Shown one piece after another: positions 49,677-57,533 of a stretch of DNA of 64,000 nucleotides. A program made the position numbers and the translations under genes. The stretch's first letter is position 1. Each line of letters starts with the position of its first letter. The notes beneath the pieces are model-generated. The model made no database searches. It saw only the letters and a program-made list of their open reading frames with translations, and had not been told where the DNA came from. Source of the DNA: DASUPK01 sp963821705 (GTDB lineage Bacteria; Actinomycetota; Thermoleophilia; Solirubrobacterales; 70-9); contig CAWGEV010000005.1 of assembly GCA_963821705.1 (NCBI GenBank), positions 434,001 through 498,000 on the forward strand, given 5' to 3'.

Positions 49677-50549
49677 ATGGAAGCGCTCGCCTGGGAGGCC
49701 GAGCCTCCGCAGCTTCGATCTCCGGTCCTCGTCTGCGCGTTCGCCGGCTGGAACGACGCGGCGGGCTCGGCCACAACAGCATTGACGACAGCGGCCGAGT
49801 CACTGGACGCCGAGGTCATCGCGCAGATCGATCCAGAGGAGTTCTTCGACTTCCAGGCCAACCGGCCGACGATCCGCCTCACGGAAGGGCAGAGCCGCGA
49901 GATCGAGTGGCCAGGCAACGTCCTCCTGGCCGCCACGCCGCGCGGCGCGGAGAGAGACCTCGTCCTGCTGGCGGGCACCGAGCCCAACCTGCGCTGGCGG
50001 ACCTTCGCGGACGGGATCGCCGACGCCGCCGAGACGCTCGGCATCGAGATGGTCGTGACCCTTGGCGCCCTGATCGCCGACGTCGCGCACACATTGCCCG
50101 TCCCGATCACCGGCCTTGCTTCGGATGAGGAGCTGGTGGAACGGCTCGATCTGGCCCGCTCGAACTACGAGGGCCCCACCGGGGTCGTCGGCGTGCTCCA
50201 CGACGCCTGCGGGCGCCGGGGAATTCCCTCGGCCAGCCTGTGGGCAGCCGTGCCGCACTACATCGCCGCCGTGCCCAACCCGAAGGCGGCGCTGGCGCTG
50301 CTCCGCCGTCTCGAGGGCCTGGTGGGTGTGGCGGTCGAGGCCTCGGGCCTCGAGGAGGAGTCGGAGTCCTATGAGAGCCAGGTGAGCCGCGCGGTCGCCG
50401 CCAACCCCGAGATCGAGGAGCTGGTCCAGCGGCTGGAGGCCGAGCAGGCCGAGGGGCTCGACGTCGAGGAGGACGTTCCGTCGGGAGAGGCGCTCGCGCG
50501 GGACTTCGAGCGCTACCTCCGCCAGCAGGGCGGCAGCCCGGACGCGTAG
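49677..50549 (+). CDS. PAC2-family (proteasome assembly chaperone-like) protein
   Basis: A 290-aa PAC2 protein: LVCAFAGWNDAAGSATTAL at the N-terminus, EEFFDFQANRPTIRL, the middle LLAGTEPNLRWRTFADGI and TLGALIADVAHT, with an acidic C-terminal helix. Family members are common in actinobacteria, including species with proteasomes, but no proteasome gene is in this window. The TAG stop is part of a short copy of the palindromic repeat. Confidence 0.86.
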   Translation: MEALAWEAEPPQLRSPVLVCAFAGWNDAAGSATTALTTAAESLDAEVIAQIDPEEFFDFQANRPTIRLTEGQSREIEWPGNVLLAATPRGAERDLVLLAGTEPNLRWRTFADGIADAAETLGIEMVVTLGALIADVAHTLPVPITGLASDEELVERLDLARSNYEGPTGVVGVLHDACGRRGIPSASLWAAVPHYIAAVPNPKAALALLRRLEGLVGVAVEASGLEEESESYESQVSRAVAANPEIEELVQRLEAEQAEGLDVEEDVPSGEALARDFERYLRQQGGSPDA

Positions 50550-50571
50550 CCGAGGTCTGATGGCGAAGCCG
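50547..50571 (-). repeat. Dispersed palindromic element, truncated copy D
   Basis: On the minus strand the sequence starts CGGCTTCGCCATCAGA (50571 down to 50556), identical to the proximal end of the 97-bp element, then runs to CTA at 50547, giving the TAG stop of the PAC2 gene. The middle is absent. A 16-bp exact match next to a stop codon is unlikely by chance, but the copy is short. Confidence 0.5.
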
Positions 50572-50577
50572 TGGTTT

Positions 50578-51159
50578 CTACGCCAGCAGCTGCTCGATCA
50601 GCCGCCGGAGCTCGGGCCGAAGCTCCTCGGCCGCGGCCGCCGGATCCTCCTCGCGCGCCAGCACCCGCTCGCCGAGGCCGTCGATGGCGGCCACGACGAG
50701 GCTTGCGTCGGCCCGCGGGTCGGAGCTGCCCAGCTCCGCCAGCGCTCCCGCGACCGAGCGCTGCTCGGCGTCGCACCAGCTCTGCGCCGCCTCGCGCAGG
50801 TCGGGCCGGCGGCCGGCCTCCAGCCAGAGCTCGTACTCGGCGATGTAGGCGACCCGGTCCTCGACGCCGGTGACCAGCTCGGAGATCAGCCGGTCGGCGA
50901 GCTCGCGCGCCGACTTCACGTTCCGCAGCTCCTCCCCGAGGCGATCGTATCGCTCGACTTCGTTGGCCGCGACGTGCTCGAGCGCCTGGCCCAGCAGGTC
51001 GTCCCGGGAGTCGAAGTAGTAGGTCGTCGAGCCCAGCGGGACACCGGCCTCCTCCGCCACGGCCCGGTGGGTGACGGATTCGCGCCCCGACCGGCCGATC
51101 ACCCGCAAGGCGGCCTCCAGGATCTGCTCTCGCCGGCCACTGGTGGCCTGCTCTGCCAT
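50578..51159 (-). CDS. TetR-family regulator of the SMR gene
   Basis: A 193-aa TetR protein: REQILEAALRVIGRSGRESV, HTH RAVAEEAGVPLGSTTYYFDS, and a helical ligand domain. ATG 51159 is preferred to TTG 51168. It follows the SMR gene by 10 bp in the same direction, so an autoregulated operon controlled by the tandem sites upstream of the SMR gene is the simplest model. Ligand unknown, probably the exported cation. Confidence 0.87.
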   Translation of the reverse strand: MAEQATSGRREQILEAALRVIGRSGRESVTHRAVAEEAGVPLGSTTYYFDSRDDLLGQALEHVAANEVERYDRLGEELRNVKSARELADRLISELVTGVEDRVAYIAEYELWLEAGRRPDLREAAQSWCDAEQRSVAGALAELGSSDPRADASLVVAAIDGLGERVLAREEDPAAAAEELRPELRRLIEQLLA

Positions 51160-51169
51160 GACGCTCAAT

Positions 51170-51493
51170 CTAGTTGGCGCCCGAGAGGTTGAGCCCGACC
51201 ACGCCGCCGATCACCAGGACGATGCTCGCCAGCTTGAGAGCGTTGACGGACTCGCCCATGGCGGCCATGCCGATCACGGCGATCGCCGCCGTGCCGACGC
51301 CCGCCCAGACCGCATAGGCCAGGCTGATCTCGAGCCCCTTCAGCGCCAGGGCCGTCAGCCACAGCGAGAGTCCGTAGGTGACGATCACCAAGGCCGACGG
51401 AGCCGGCCTGGTGAAGCCGTCGGTGAAGCGCAGGAAGACGGTGCCGATCACTTCGGTCGCGATCGCCGCGGAGAGATAGAGCCAGGCCAACAT
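51170..51493 (-). CDS. Small multidrug resistance (SMR/EmrE-like) efflux protein
   Basis: A 107-aa, four-helix SMR protein. The conserved glutamate lies in AIATEVIGTVFLRFTDGFT (about Glu14), with LAYAVWAGVGTAAIAVIGM and the last helix ASIVLVIGGVVGLNLSG. Such dimers export quaternary ammonium or guanidinium compounds with proton exchange. The ATG is immediately preceded by two copies of a 16-bp operator-like sequence and no Shine-Dalgarno. Confidence 0.92.
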   Translation of the reverse strand: MLAWLYLSAAIATEVIGTVFLRFTDGFTRPAPSALVIVTYGLSLWLTALALKGLEISLAYAVWAGVGTAAIAVIGMAAMGESVNALKLASIVLVIGGVVGLNLSGAN

Positions 51494-51528
51494 GTGTACA
51501 AATGTACCACAAATGTGTACAAATGTAC
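51492..51528. promoter_or_regulatory. Tandem TetR operator, 21-bp period
   Basis: ATGTGTACAAATGTAC occurs twice without a mismatch, at 51492-51507 and 51513-51528. The spacing is 21 bp, two turns of the helix. Each copy contains the near-palindrome GTAC-AAAT-GTAC. The repeats end at the SMR start codon (51491-51493, minus strand), so bound repressor would block the promoter and translation start. Confidence 0.65.
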
Positions 51529-51540
51529 GTGTGAGTCAGG

Positions 51541-54500
51541 TCACGCTTCGGACGCCGGGCAGATCAGCCGGAAGTCGCACCAGGAGCAGATCTCCGGCGA
51601 CGGACGCGGCTCGAAGTCCTGGCCCAGGATCCCCTCGCCGACTTCGAGGACCACGCCCTCGACCCGCTCGAGGTCGTCGGGCGAGCCGCCCACCGCGACC
51701 TTCTCGTCGGCCAGCACGTACCAGTAGCTCCCGGCCGCGCCCTCGAGCCGCCATGACTCCCTGGCGGCGAGGCGATAGATCGCGAGCTGGACGTCGGACT
51801 CGAGCTCGCGGGGCGGCTTCGGATCGCCGGTCTTGTAGTCGATCAGCTCGTAGCCGCCGCTCGGCAGCTCATCGACGCGGTCGACCCGTCCACGCAGGTG
51901 ATGGGGGCCGATCCGGAAGTCGAACTTGCGCTCCACCCAGCGCGGCTGCGACCCGCTCGCGACCTCCCGCGCGTGGTAGCGGTGGAGCGCCTCGATCGCC
52001 TTCTCGCGGAACTGGAGCTCGTCGTCGGACTCCCCGAAGCCGGAGCGGCGCCAGGCGGCGGCGAACAGGCCCATGAGGCGCTCCAGGCTGCCCGGCTCCG
52101 GCTCGCCCGCTCCGCTGGGACCCTCGCTCGGAGTCGTCGGCGATCCGTGGAAGCGTTCCAGCACCTGGTGGATGACGATTCCGAAGCGCTGGTTGATCGT
52201 CGTCTCCTGGGGGATGCCGAAGACCCGCGCGAATTTGTACTTGAGCGGACAGGTCCGGTAGAGCTCGATGTCGGTCGCAGAGAGGCCGAGGCCCTCGCCG
52301 CGTCTGGGCAGGAAGGCCTCGAGCGAGGGCTCGTCGCGCTCGGCGATCAGCTCGCGGCGCCGTTTGGCCGCGCCCTCCTCGTCGAGCAGGTAGGCGTCCA
52401 GGCCGGAGTCCCTCAGCGCGTTGCGCTGCTCCGGCGAGATCGCATGCTCGAGCAGGTCGTTGATCGCGGACAGCGAGTCCGCAACCGGCTCCTCTGTCGA
52501 TCCCTGGATCAAGCCCGCCAGCTTGACCAGCTCGAGGAACCTGCCGACCGCCCTGGTGACGTCGACGTAGGTGTCCAGCCGGGGCTCGCGCAGCTTCCCC
52601 CCGGCGCGCCAGGCCTCCTCGAGGACCTCGTCCTGGATCATCCGGTAGGTCGCCTGGAGTCCCTCGGCCGGCCCGAAGAGCTCCTCGCCCTGCTCCAGCT
52701 CGGTCGCGTCGAGGACGGCGCGCGCATCCTCGTAGAGCGGGGATGGCCGTGCCGGGCCCGCGTCGGTCGCTGCCGGCCGCGAGAGGATCAGCTCGTCCCT
52801 CGCGCGGGTCATCGCGATGTAGAGCAGCCGCCGCGCCTCGTCCTCATGGGAAGGACCTCCGCCGCCGACTCCGGTCGGCACGACCGGCGGCCCGGCGGGA
52901 GCCGGGCCGGGGACGGCGCCGGCGTGCAGCCCGACCACGTAGACGCGGGAGAACTCGAGGCCCTTCGTGCGCTCCAGGGGCATGACGCGGACCGCGTCGG
53001 CCGTCGGCTCACCCGGCTCGTCGACCGGCGGGACACCTGCCTCGGAGACCGCCACCAGGTAGCGGACGAAGTCGCGGTTGGAGCCGGTCGGCTCCCGTCG
53101 GGTCCAGGCGGCGGCGAGCTTGCCGAGACGCGAGAGATTCCGCAGCCGCTCGGCGGCGTCCGGATGCGCGGCGAACAGCCGATGCCGCCGGAAGCCGATC
53201 CGCTCGATCAGCCGCCTGACGAAGACATCGGCCCGCATCTCGCCCATGGCTCGCGCGGCGGCCCGGTGGAGCCGGAGGAACTCGCGGATGCGGTCGCGGG
53301 CCTCGGGCGGAATCTGGGGGCTCTCGAGCGACGCCTCGAGCGCGGAGACCATGTCGAGCTTGCGGCGCCGGGCGATGGTCGTGCAGCGGGCCAGGTCGAC
53401 CGAGCGAAGCTCGACCGGGGGACGGCTCAGCGCGCGCACTGCGGCGGCCGCATCGGTCGGGTCGGCGAGCAGCCTCAGCCAGGCGATCACGTCGCGGACC
53501 TCGGGGCGCTGGAAGAAGGCGCCGGGGCCCGTCACCCGGTAGGGGACGCGGCGCTCCTCGAGGGCGGCGGCGATCCCTCTTGCCCTGCCGCCCCCGCTCG
53601 GGACGGCGACGCAGATCTCCTCCATCTTCACCTCGTCGGCTGCGAGGGCGGTCTCGATGTCGCGAGCCACCGCCTGCGCCTCGGCCCGCTCGTTGGTCCC
53701 GGCCCAGAAGCGGACGCGAGTCGTCGGGCCGGCCGCTCGCCGGGGGACCTCGGCGCCGCGTTCGGCGGGGGCCACCACCGCGTGTGCGGCGTCGAGCAGA
53801 TCGCCCCCGTAGCGCCAGCTGGGCTCGAGGGTCACCTCCGCCGGCGAGAACGCGGCCCTGGCCCAGGCGGAGGCCGCGCCGCAGGCCGCCCGGGCCTGCT
53901 CGTCGTCGCAGGAGAGGACCGTGGTCTCGGCACCGCGCGCCAGCGCCTCGATCAGCGAGCGCTCGGCGAGGCAGGCGTCCTCCAGATCGTCCACGATCAG
54001 GTCGGGGAAGCGGCTGGAGATCGCCTCCGCGAGCGCGGGGCGCTCCGACAGCAGCCGGGTGAGCTCCAGCACCGCATCGATGGTGTCCATCGCGCCGGCC
54101 GAGCGGAGCATCGCGTCGTGGAGCTCGTAGATCTCGGCGAACTCGCGCTCCCTGGCCGCCGAGTCGCGCTCGGAGCGGCTGCCGCCAGCCTGCTCCTCGG
54201 ACCAGCGGCGGAACCGGTCCGCGGTCACCCCCGCCGACTTGAGCGCGTCGATCCTGTCCACGATGCGGGCGAGCAGACCGGCCGGGTTTCCGCGGATCTC
54301 GTGACGCCGCAGGGGGAGCTCGTCGATCCGGTCGAGCAGCATCGCCAGCCGCTCGGCAGGGCTCAGCAACTCGAAGAAGGGATCGAGCTCGGCCTCGGTC
54401 GCGTGCTCGCGAAGGAGCCTCGCGGCCGCCACGGGATGCGTGTGGACGACCAGCTCCTCGTACGCGGTTTCGATCGTCTCCTCGGCGCGCGTGGAGATCC

Positions 54501-54699
54501 GGTTGGCCGTGGCCACCGAGCGGGTCAGGGCCAGGGGGCGCCGGCCGTCGCCGACCAGGTGGCTGAGCCTCCTCGCCAGCGCCTCCGTGCGGCCAGATCC
54601 GGCCGCGCCCAGCACCAGCAGGCCCCCCTCGTCGTGCGCAACGACCGCTTCCTGCGGCTCGGTGAGCCCAGGTCCCCCGTGATCGAGCTGCTCGGCCAC
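51541..54699 (-). CDS. UvrD-like helicase / Fe-S PD-(D/E)XK nuclease (AddB/AdnA-like) with degenerate motor
   Basis: A 1052-aa protein. The N-terminal motor is UvrD-like, but Walker A is GAAGSGRT with Arg37 in place of Lys, and the Walker B region reads VDDLEDACLAE rather than DEFQD. Motif VI remains as LLYIAMTRARDELIL near residue 625. The C-terminal nuclease has YELIDYKTGD near residue 960 and four cysteines of a 4Fe-4S clamp: one in YRTCPLKYKFA near 815 and Cys1038, Cys1041 and Cys1047. It probably helps resect DNA double-strand breaks like AddB/AdnA. No partner helicase gene is adjacent. The ATPase is likely weak or dead. Confidence 0.85.
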   Translation of the reverse strand: MAEQLDHGGPGLTEPQEAVVAHDEGGLLVLGAAGSGRTEALARRLSHLVGDGRRPLALTRSVATANRISTRAEETIETAYEELVVHTHPVAAARLLREHATEAELDPFFELLSPAERLAMLLDRIDELPLRRHEIRGNPAGLLARIVDRIDALKSAGVTADRFRRWSEEQAGGSRSERDSAAREREFAEIYELHDAMLRSAGAMDTIDAVLELTRLLSERPALAEAISSRFPDLIVDDLEDACLAERSLIEALARGAETTVLSCDDEQARAACGAASAWARAAFSPAEVTLEPSWRYGGDLLDAAHAVVAPAERGAEVPRRAAGPTTRVRFWAGTNERAEAQAVARDIETALAADEVKMEEICVAVPSGGGRARGIAAALEERRVPYRVTGPGAFFQRPEVRDVIAWLRLLADPTDAAAAVRALSRPPVELRSVDLARCTTIARRRKLDMVSALEASLESPQIPPEARDRIREFLRLHRAAARAMGEMRADVFVRRLIERIGFRRHRLFAAHPDAAERLRNLSRLGKLAAAWTRREPTGSNRDFVRYLVAVSEAGVPPVDEPGEPTADAVRVMPLERTKGLEFSRVYVVGLHAGAVPGPAPAGPPVVPTGVGGGGPSHEDEARRLLYIAMTRARDELILSRPAATDAGPARPSPLYEDARAVLDATELEQGEELFGPAEGLQATYRMIQDEVLEEAWRAGGKLREPRLDTYVDVTRAVGRFLELVKLAGLIQGSTEEPVADSLSAINDLLEHAISPEQRNALRDSGLDAYLLDEEGAAKRRRELIAERDEPSLEAFLPRRGEGLGLSATDIELYRTCPLKYKFARVFGIPQETTINQRFGIVIHQVLERFHGSPTTPSEGPSGAGEPEPGSLERLMGLFAAAWRRSGFGESDDELQFREKAIEALHRYHAREVASGSQPRWVERKFDFRIGPHHLRGRVDRVDELPSGGYELIDYKTGDPKPPRELESDVQLAIYRLAARESWRLEGAAGSYWYVLADEKVAVGGSPDDLERVEGVVLEVGEGILGQDFEPRPSPEICSWCDFRLICPASEA

Positions 54700-54768
54700 G
54701 GATTCCAGGCTAGTGCACGCTTCCGCCGCCCCTAGCGCTCACCGCTAACCTCGCCCGGGTGGTCCCCC

Positions 54769-55644
54769 ATGACTGAGGCAGGAGCGCCTGGCGACGCGGC
54801 GCAGGCGTCGCGCGCCGGCGGACCGAGCGACGAGGACTGGATTGCGGCCTGCCGCCGGGCCGTCGGGGTCCAGAAGCGGGTCTTCGAGGAGCATCAGGGC
54901 ATCGAGGGCCGCACGCAGTACGAGGGTGTCGGCGAGGGCGGGGACAGGACCCTGGTCATCGACCGTCTCTGCGAGGACGCGATCTTCCACGAGCTCGACC
55001 GGCTGCACGAGCAGGGACACGGGTTCACCGCCGTCAGCGAGGAGCGCGGCTCCGTCCAGTTCGGCGACGGGGAGTCGCCCCTGCGGGTCGTGATCGACCC
55101 GATCGACGGATCGCTCAACGCCCGCCGGACGATTCCCCTCCACAGCGTCAGCATCGCGGTCGCCGACGGCGATTCGATGGGGGACGTCACCTTCGGCTAC
55201 GTGTACGAGTTCGGGGCCGGCGAGGAGTTCATCGCCACCCTGGAGGGCGACGCCGTTCGCGACGGCGAGCCTCTTCGCGTGCCGGGCGGCGACGGGCTCG
55301 AGGTGATCGCGTTGGAGGCGACCAAGCCCGAGCGTGTGCTGAAGGCCGCCGAGGTGCTCAAGGACCGCGCCTACCGCATCCGCGTCCCGGGCTCGATCGC
55401 GGTGGCCCTCTGTTACGTAGCGTCCGGGCGCTACGACGGCATGATCACGACCCGGAACTGCCGCTCAGTGGACGCCGCGGCCGGCCAGCTGATTGCGAGA
55501 CGCGCCGGGGCCGCCCTCGAGTTCGCCGGCGGCAGCCTCGAGGATGCGCCCCTGGACTTGAGCGCCCGCTACGACGTCGCCGCAGCGCGTACCCCCGGAG
55601 ACCTCCGTGTTCTGCGCGAGGCACAGGACGCGGTCCATGCCTGA
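54769..55644 (+). CDS. Inositol monophosphatase family protein
   Basis: A 291-aa FIG-superfamily phosphatase. The metal motifs are GGDRTLVID, SEERG (Glu), DPIDGSLNARR near residues 110-120, and CRSVDAAAGQLIARR in place of the common WDxAAG. Substrates can be inositol phosphates, fructose-1,6-bisphosphate or PAP. The stop lies inside the next gene (8-bp overlap), suggesting coupling to the zincin. Confidence 0.88.
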   Translation: MTEAGAPGDAAQASRAGGPSDEDWIAACRRAVGVQKRVFEEHQGIEGRTQYEGVGEGGDRTLVIDRLCEDAIFHELDRLHEQGHGFTAVSEERGSVQFGDGESPLRVVIDPIDGSLNARRTIPLHSVSIAVADGDSMGDVTFGYVYEFGAGEEFIATLEGDAVRDGEPLRVPGGDGLEVIALEATKPERVLKAAEVLKDRAYRIRVPGSIAVALCYVASGRYDGMITTRNCRSVDAAAGQLIARRAGAALEFAGGSLEDAPLDLSARYDVAAARTPGDLRVLREAQDAVHA

Positions 55645-56722
55645 GGGCCTGGTCGACTGGAACATGGCGGAGCGCGTGGCCCGCGCCCTCGGGGGGACGG
55701 GCCCACGGTGGGACGGCAGCGAGGAGGAGCTCCGCGTGGAGTCCGATCGCGCCGCGGAGCTGGTCCGGCGCTACACGGGCCTGAAGCCGAAGGGCCCGCT
55801 CCCCCCGGCTGAGCTGGTCGGTCGCAGCGAGTGGGCGGAGGTGAACCTGGAGTCCTTCCAGGAGCTCTCCGCCCGGGTCGAGGCGCATCTCGAGGAGCGG
55901 ATGAGCAGCAACGGCAAGGGCAACAAGGGCATCCAGCGCACCATCGTCGGCGCGGCCGCCGGCGCTGAGGTCGGCCTGGCGGTCGGATACCTCTCCCAGC
56001 GGGTGATCGGCCAGTACGACGTCGCCCTGATCGGCCCGGCCCGGGAACCCCGCCTCCTCTTCGTGGGGCCCAACCTCTCGGCGGCGAGGGCGCGTCTCGA
56101 GGTGGACCGGGACCTCTTCCTGCGCTGGATCGCGCTCCACGAGACCACCCACGCGGTCCACTTCTCATCCGTTCCCTGGCTCCGCGAGCACATCGGCGGG
56201 ATCGCAGAGGAGCTCTTCGAGAAGGCGGCGATCGAGGTGAAGCCGGGGGAGATGCTGGGCAAGCTGGCCCGCACGAACCCGCGTGAGCTGGTCCGATCGG
56301 CGACCAACGGCGAGCTCGCCACCTTGCTCTGGCCCGAGCCGCAGCGCCGCCTCGTCGACAAGCTGACCGCGACCATGACGCTGGTCGAGGGCTACGCGGA
56401 GCACGTCATGGACGCAGTCGGCGACCAGCTCGACCCCGGCTACACCGATCTGCGCCGGGCGCTGGACCGAGACCGCGAGCGCCGCGGCCTGCTCGATTCG
56501 ATCGTCTCGAAGGTCCTCGGACTCGAGATGAAGCTCGCGCAGTACCGGCGCGGCAAGGCATTCGCCGACGAGGTGGTGCGCGCCCACGGCATCCGCACGC
56601 TCAACCGCGCCTGGAGGGACGCTGAATCCATGCCGCGCCCGGACGAGCTCGACAGGCCCGAGGAGTGGGTCGGACGCGTGGGCGCGGCGCGCGAGCGCCG
56701 GCTGTTCTCCCTGTTTCGGTAG
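55637..56722 (+). CDS. Zinc-dependent metalloprotease, DUF2342 / F420-associated family
   Basis: A 361-aa zincin. HETTHAVHF (His168-His172) gives the HExxH site, preceded by LFLRWIALHE. GLVDWNMAERVARALGGTGP and LVEGYAEHVMDAVGDQ are typical of this actinobacterial family, often named coenzyme F420 biosynthesis-associated protein from co-occurrence; its true substrate is unknown. ATG 55637 overlaps the previous stop. The TAG stop is the end of a diverged repeat copy. Confidence 0.86.
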   Translation: MPEGLVDWNMAERVARALGGTGPRWDGSEEELRVESDRAAELVRRYTGLKPKGPLPPAELVGRSEWAEVNLESFQELSARVEAHLEERMSSNGKGNKGIQRTIVGAAAGAEVGLAVGYLSQRVIGQYDVALIGPAREPRLLFVGPNLSAARARLEVDRDLFLRWIALHETTHAVHFSSVPWLREHIGGIAEELFEKAAIEVKPGEMLGKLARTNPRELVRSATNGELATLLWPEPQRRLVDKLTATMTLVEGYAEHVMDAVGDQLDPGYTDLRRALDRDRERRGLLDSIVSKVLGLEMKLAQYRRGKAFADEVVRAHGIRTLNRAWRDAESMPRPDELDRPEEWVGRVGAARERRLFSLFR

Positions 56723-56763
56723 CGGCGACCAGGCCGCACGTCTTCGGAGCGGCGGCGAAGCCG
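56720..56763 (-). repeat. Dispersed palindromic element, diverged copy E
   Basis: Read on the minus strand, this 44-bp segment starts CGGCTTCGCC and ends GACGTGCGGCCTGG plus CGCCGCTA, matching the two ends of the copy at 61958-62054 with the middle missing. The final CTA is the TAG stop of the metalloprotease gene. It is more diverged than the others. Confidence 0.45.
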
Positions 56764-56764
56764 T

Positions 56765-56835
56765 GTAACCGACCCCGAGTACTCGGTTACGAACATGTGT
56801 TTGCCAAAACGTGTGTTCGGTGCTAAGCTCCGAAC
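56765..56835 (+). promoter_or_regulatory. Cluster of inverted repeats upstream of the coiled-coil gene
   Basis: Three dyads lie in 71 bp. GTAACCGA (56765-56772) pairs with TCGGTTAC (56783-56790) and overlaps a perfect CCGAGTACTCGG palindrome (56775-56786). GAACATGTGTTT (56791-56802) resembles an actinobacterial LexA box with one mismatch. GTTCGG (56815-56820) and CCGAAC (56830-56835) form another. This part of the 167-bp leader is the only AT-richer stretch here and probably holds the promoter. Confidence 0.38.
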
Positions 56836-56889
56836 ATCCTTAGAGCTAATAAGTCCGACCCAAGCCAAGCCGAAGGGATTCAAGTTCAG

Positions 56890-57375
56890 ATGCCCAGCAA
56901 GACCAAGACGCCCAGCAAGACCAAGACTGAAGCAGAGAAGACCGAGACCGCGACGACGACCACCGGCAGCAAGCCGCAGGCCCTGCAGGCCGTGGATGTC
57001 GCCGTCGGCGCCGTTCCCACGGTGGCCGACGTTGTCCGCACCACCGCCGAGACCTGGACCAACTCGGAGACCCGCTCCCAGGAGATCGAGACCCTCCAGA
57101 AGCGCGTCCAGAGCATTCGGGACCCCAAGGCGCGGAACACCGAGATCGAGGCGCTCCGCGAGCGGCTCGGCTCGGAGCTCGAGAAGGCCGAGACCAAGGG
57201 CGGCGACGTCCGGCGCCAGGTCACCGACCAGCTGATCGGCCAGGCCCGCAAGGCCCGCGAGCGGGTCGAGCCCGTGTACCGCGAGCGCGTGGAGCCGGTC
57301 GTCAAGGAGCGCGTCGAGCCGATCTACCGGGATCGCCTCGAGCCGGCCGTGAAGAAGGTGCGCGAGCGCATCTGA
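56890..57375 (+). CDS. Coiled-coil protein with eight-residue C-terminal repeats
   Basis: A 161-aa protein. A Lys/Thr-rich start (KTKTPSKTKTEAEKTE) is followed by a predicted helical region and a long charged coiled coil (TRSQEIETLQKRVQSIRD). The C-terminus has four 8-residue units ERVEPVYR, ERVEPVVK, ERVEPIYR and DRLEPAVK, ending KVRERI. The pattern is amphipathic, reminiscent of phasin or apolipoprotein-like surface-binding proteins, but I cannot name a family. It is monocistronic, with a strong terminator. Confidence 0.75.
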   Translation: MPSKTKTPSKTKTEAEKTETATTTTGSKPQALQAVDVAVGAVPTVADVVRTTAETWTNSETRSQEIETLQKRVQSIRDPKARNTEIEALRERLGSELEKAETKGGDVRRQVTDQLIGQARKARERVEPVYRERVEPVVKERVEPIYRDRLEPAVKKVRERI

Positions 57376-57420
57376 CGCTTAGCCCGGGCCGCCTCGAGAG
57401 GTGGCGCGCCCCGGGGAGTT

Positions 57421-57445
57421 CCGCTCGCACCATCCTCGCGAGCGG
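57421..57445 (+). other. Hairpin in the trailer of the coiled-coil gene
   Basis: CCGCTCGC (57421-57428) and GCGAGCGG (57438-57445) form an 8-bp perfect stem with a 9-nt loop, 46 bp after the stop and before the terminator. It may stabilise the 3' end; nothing else is known. Confidence 0.35.
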
Positions 57446-57469
57446 GAAGCAGCAACCTCTCCTCCCTCG

Positions 57470-57496
57470 AAAACCGGGCCCCAGTGGCCCGGTTTT
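57470..57496 (+). terminator. Rho-independent terminator of the coiled-coil gene
   Basis: A perfect 11-bp stem, AAAACCGGGCC (57470-57480) with GGCCCGGTTTT (57486-57496), loop CCAGT. The T-run is part of the stem, as in many bidirectional terminators. It separates the coiled-coil gene from mrp. Confidence 0.8.
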
Positions 57497-57533
57497 CACG
57501 TTCTGACCGAGCCCGAGGGCGGCCCCGCCTACA

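Noticed and set aside
51898..54735. A 945-codon open frame antisense to the AddB-like gene
   Set aside because: Another high-GC shadow frame; no motifs, and the opposite strand encodes a complete nuclease domain.
56791..56802. LexA/SOS box as a separate, confident feature
   Set aside because: GAACATGTGTTT has one mismatch to GAAC-N4-GTTC and the local consensus is unknown, so it is only mentioned within the dyad cluster.
57376..57533. Riboswitch-like leader upstream of mrp
   Set aside because: The stems are explained by a trailer hairpin and a terminator of the preceding gene, and the terminator lies before mrp rather than in its leader.
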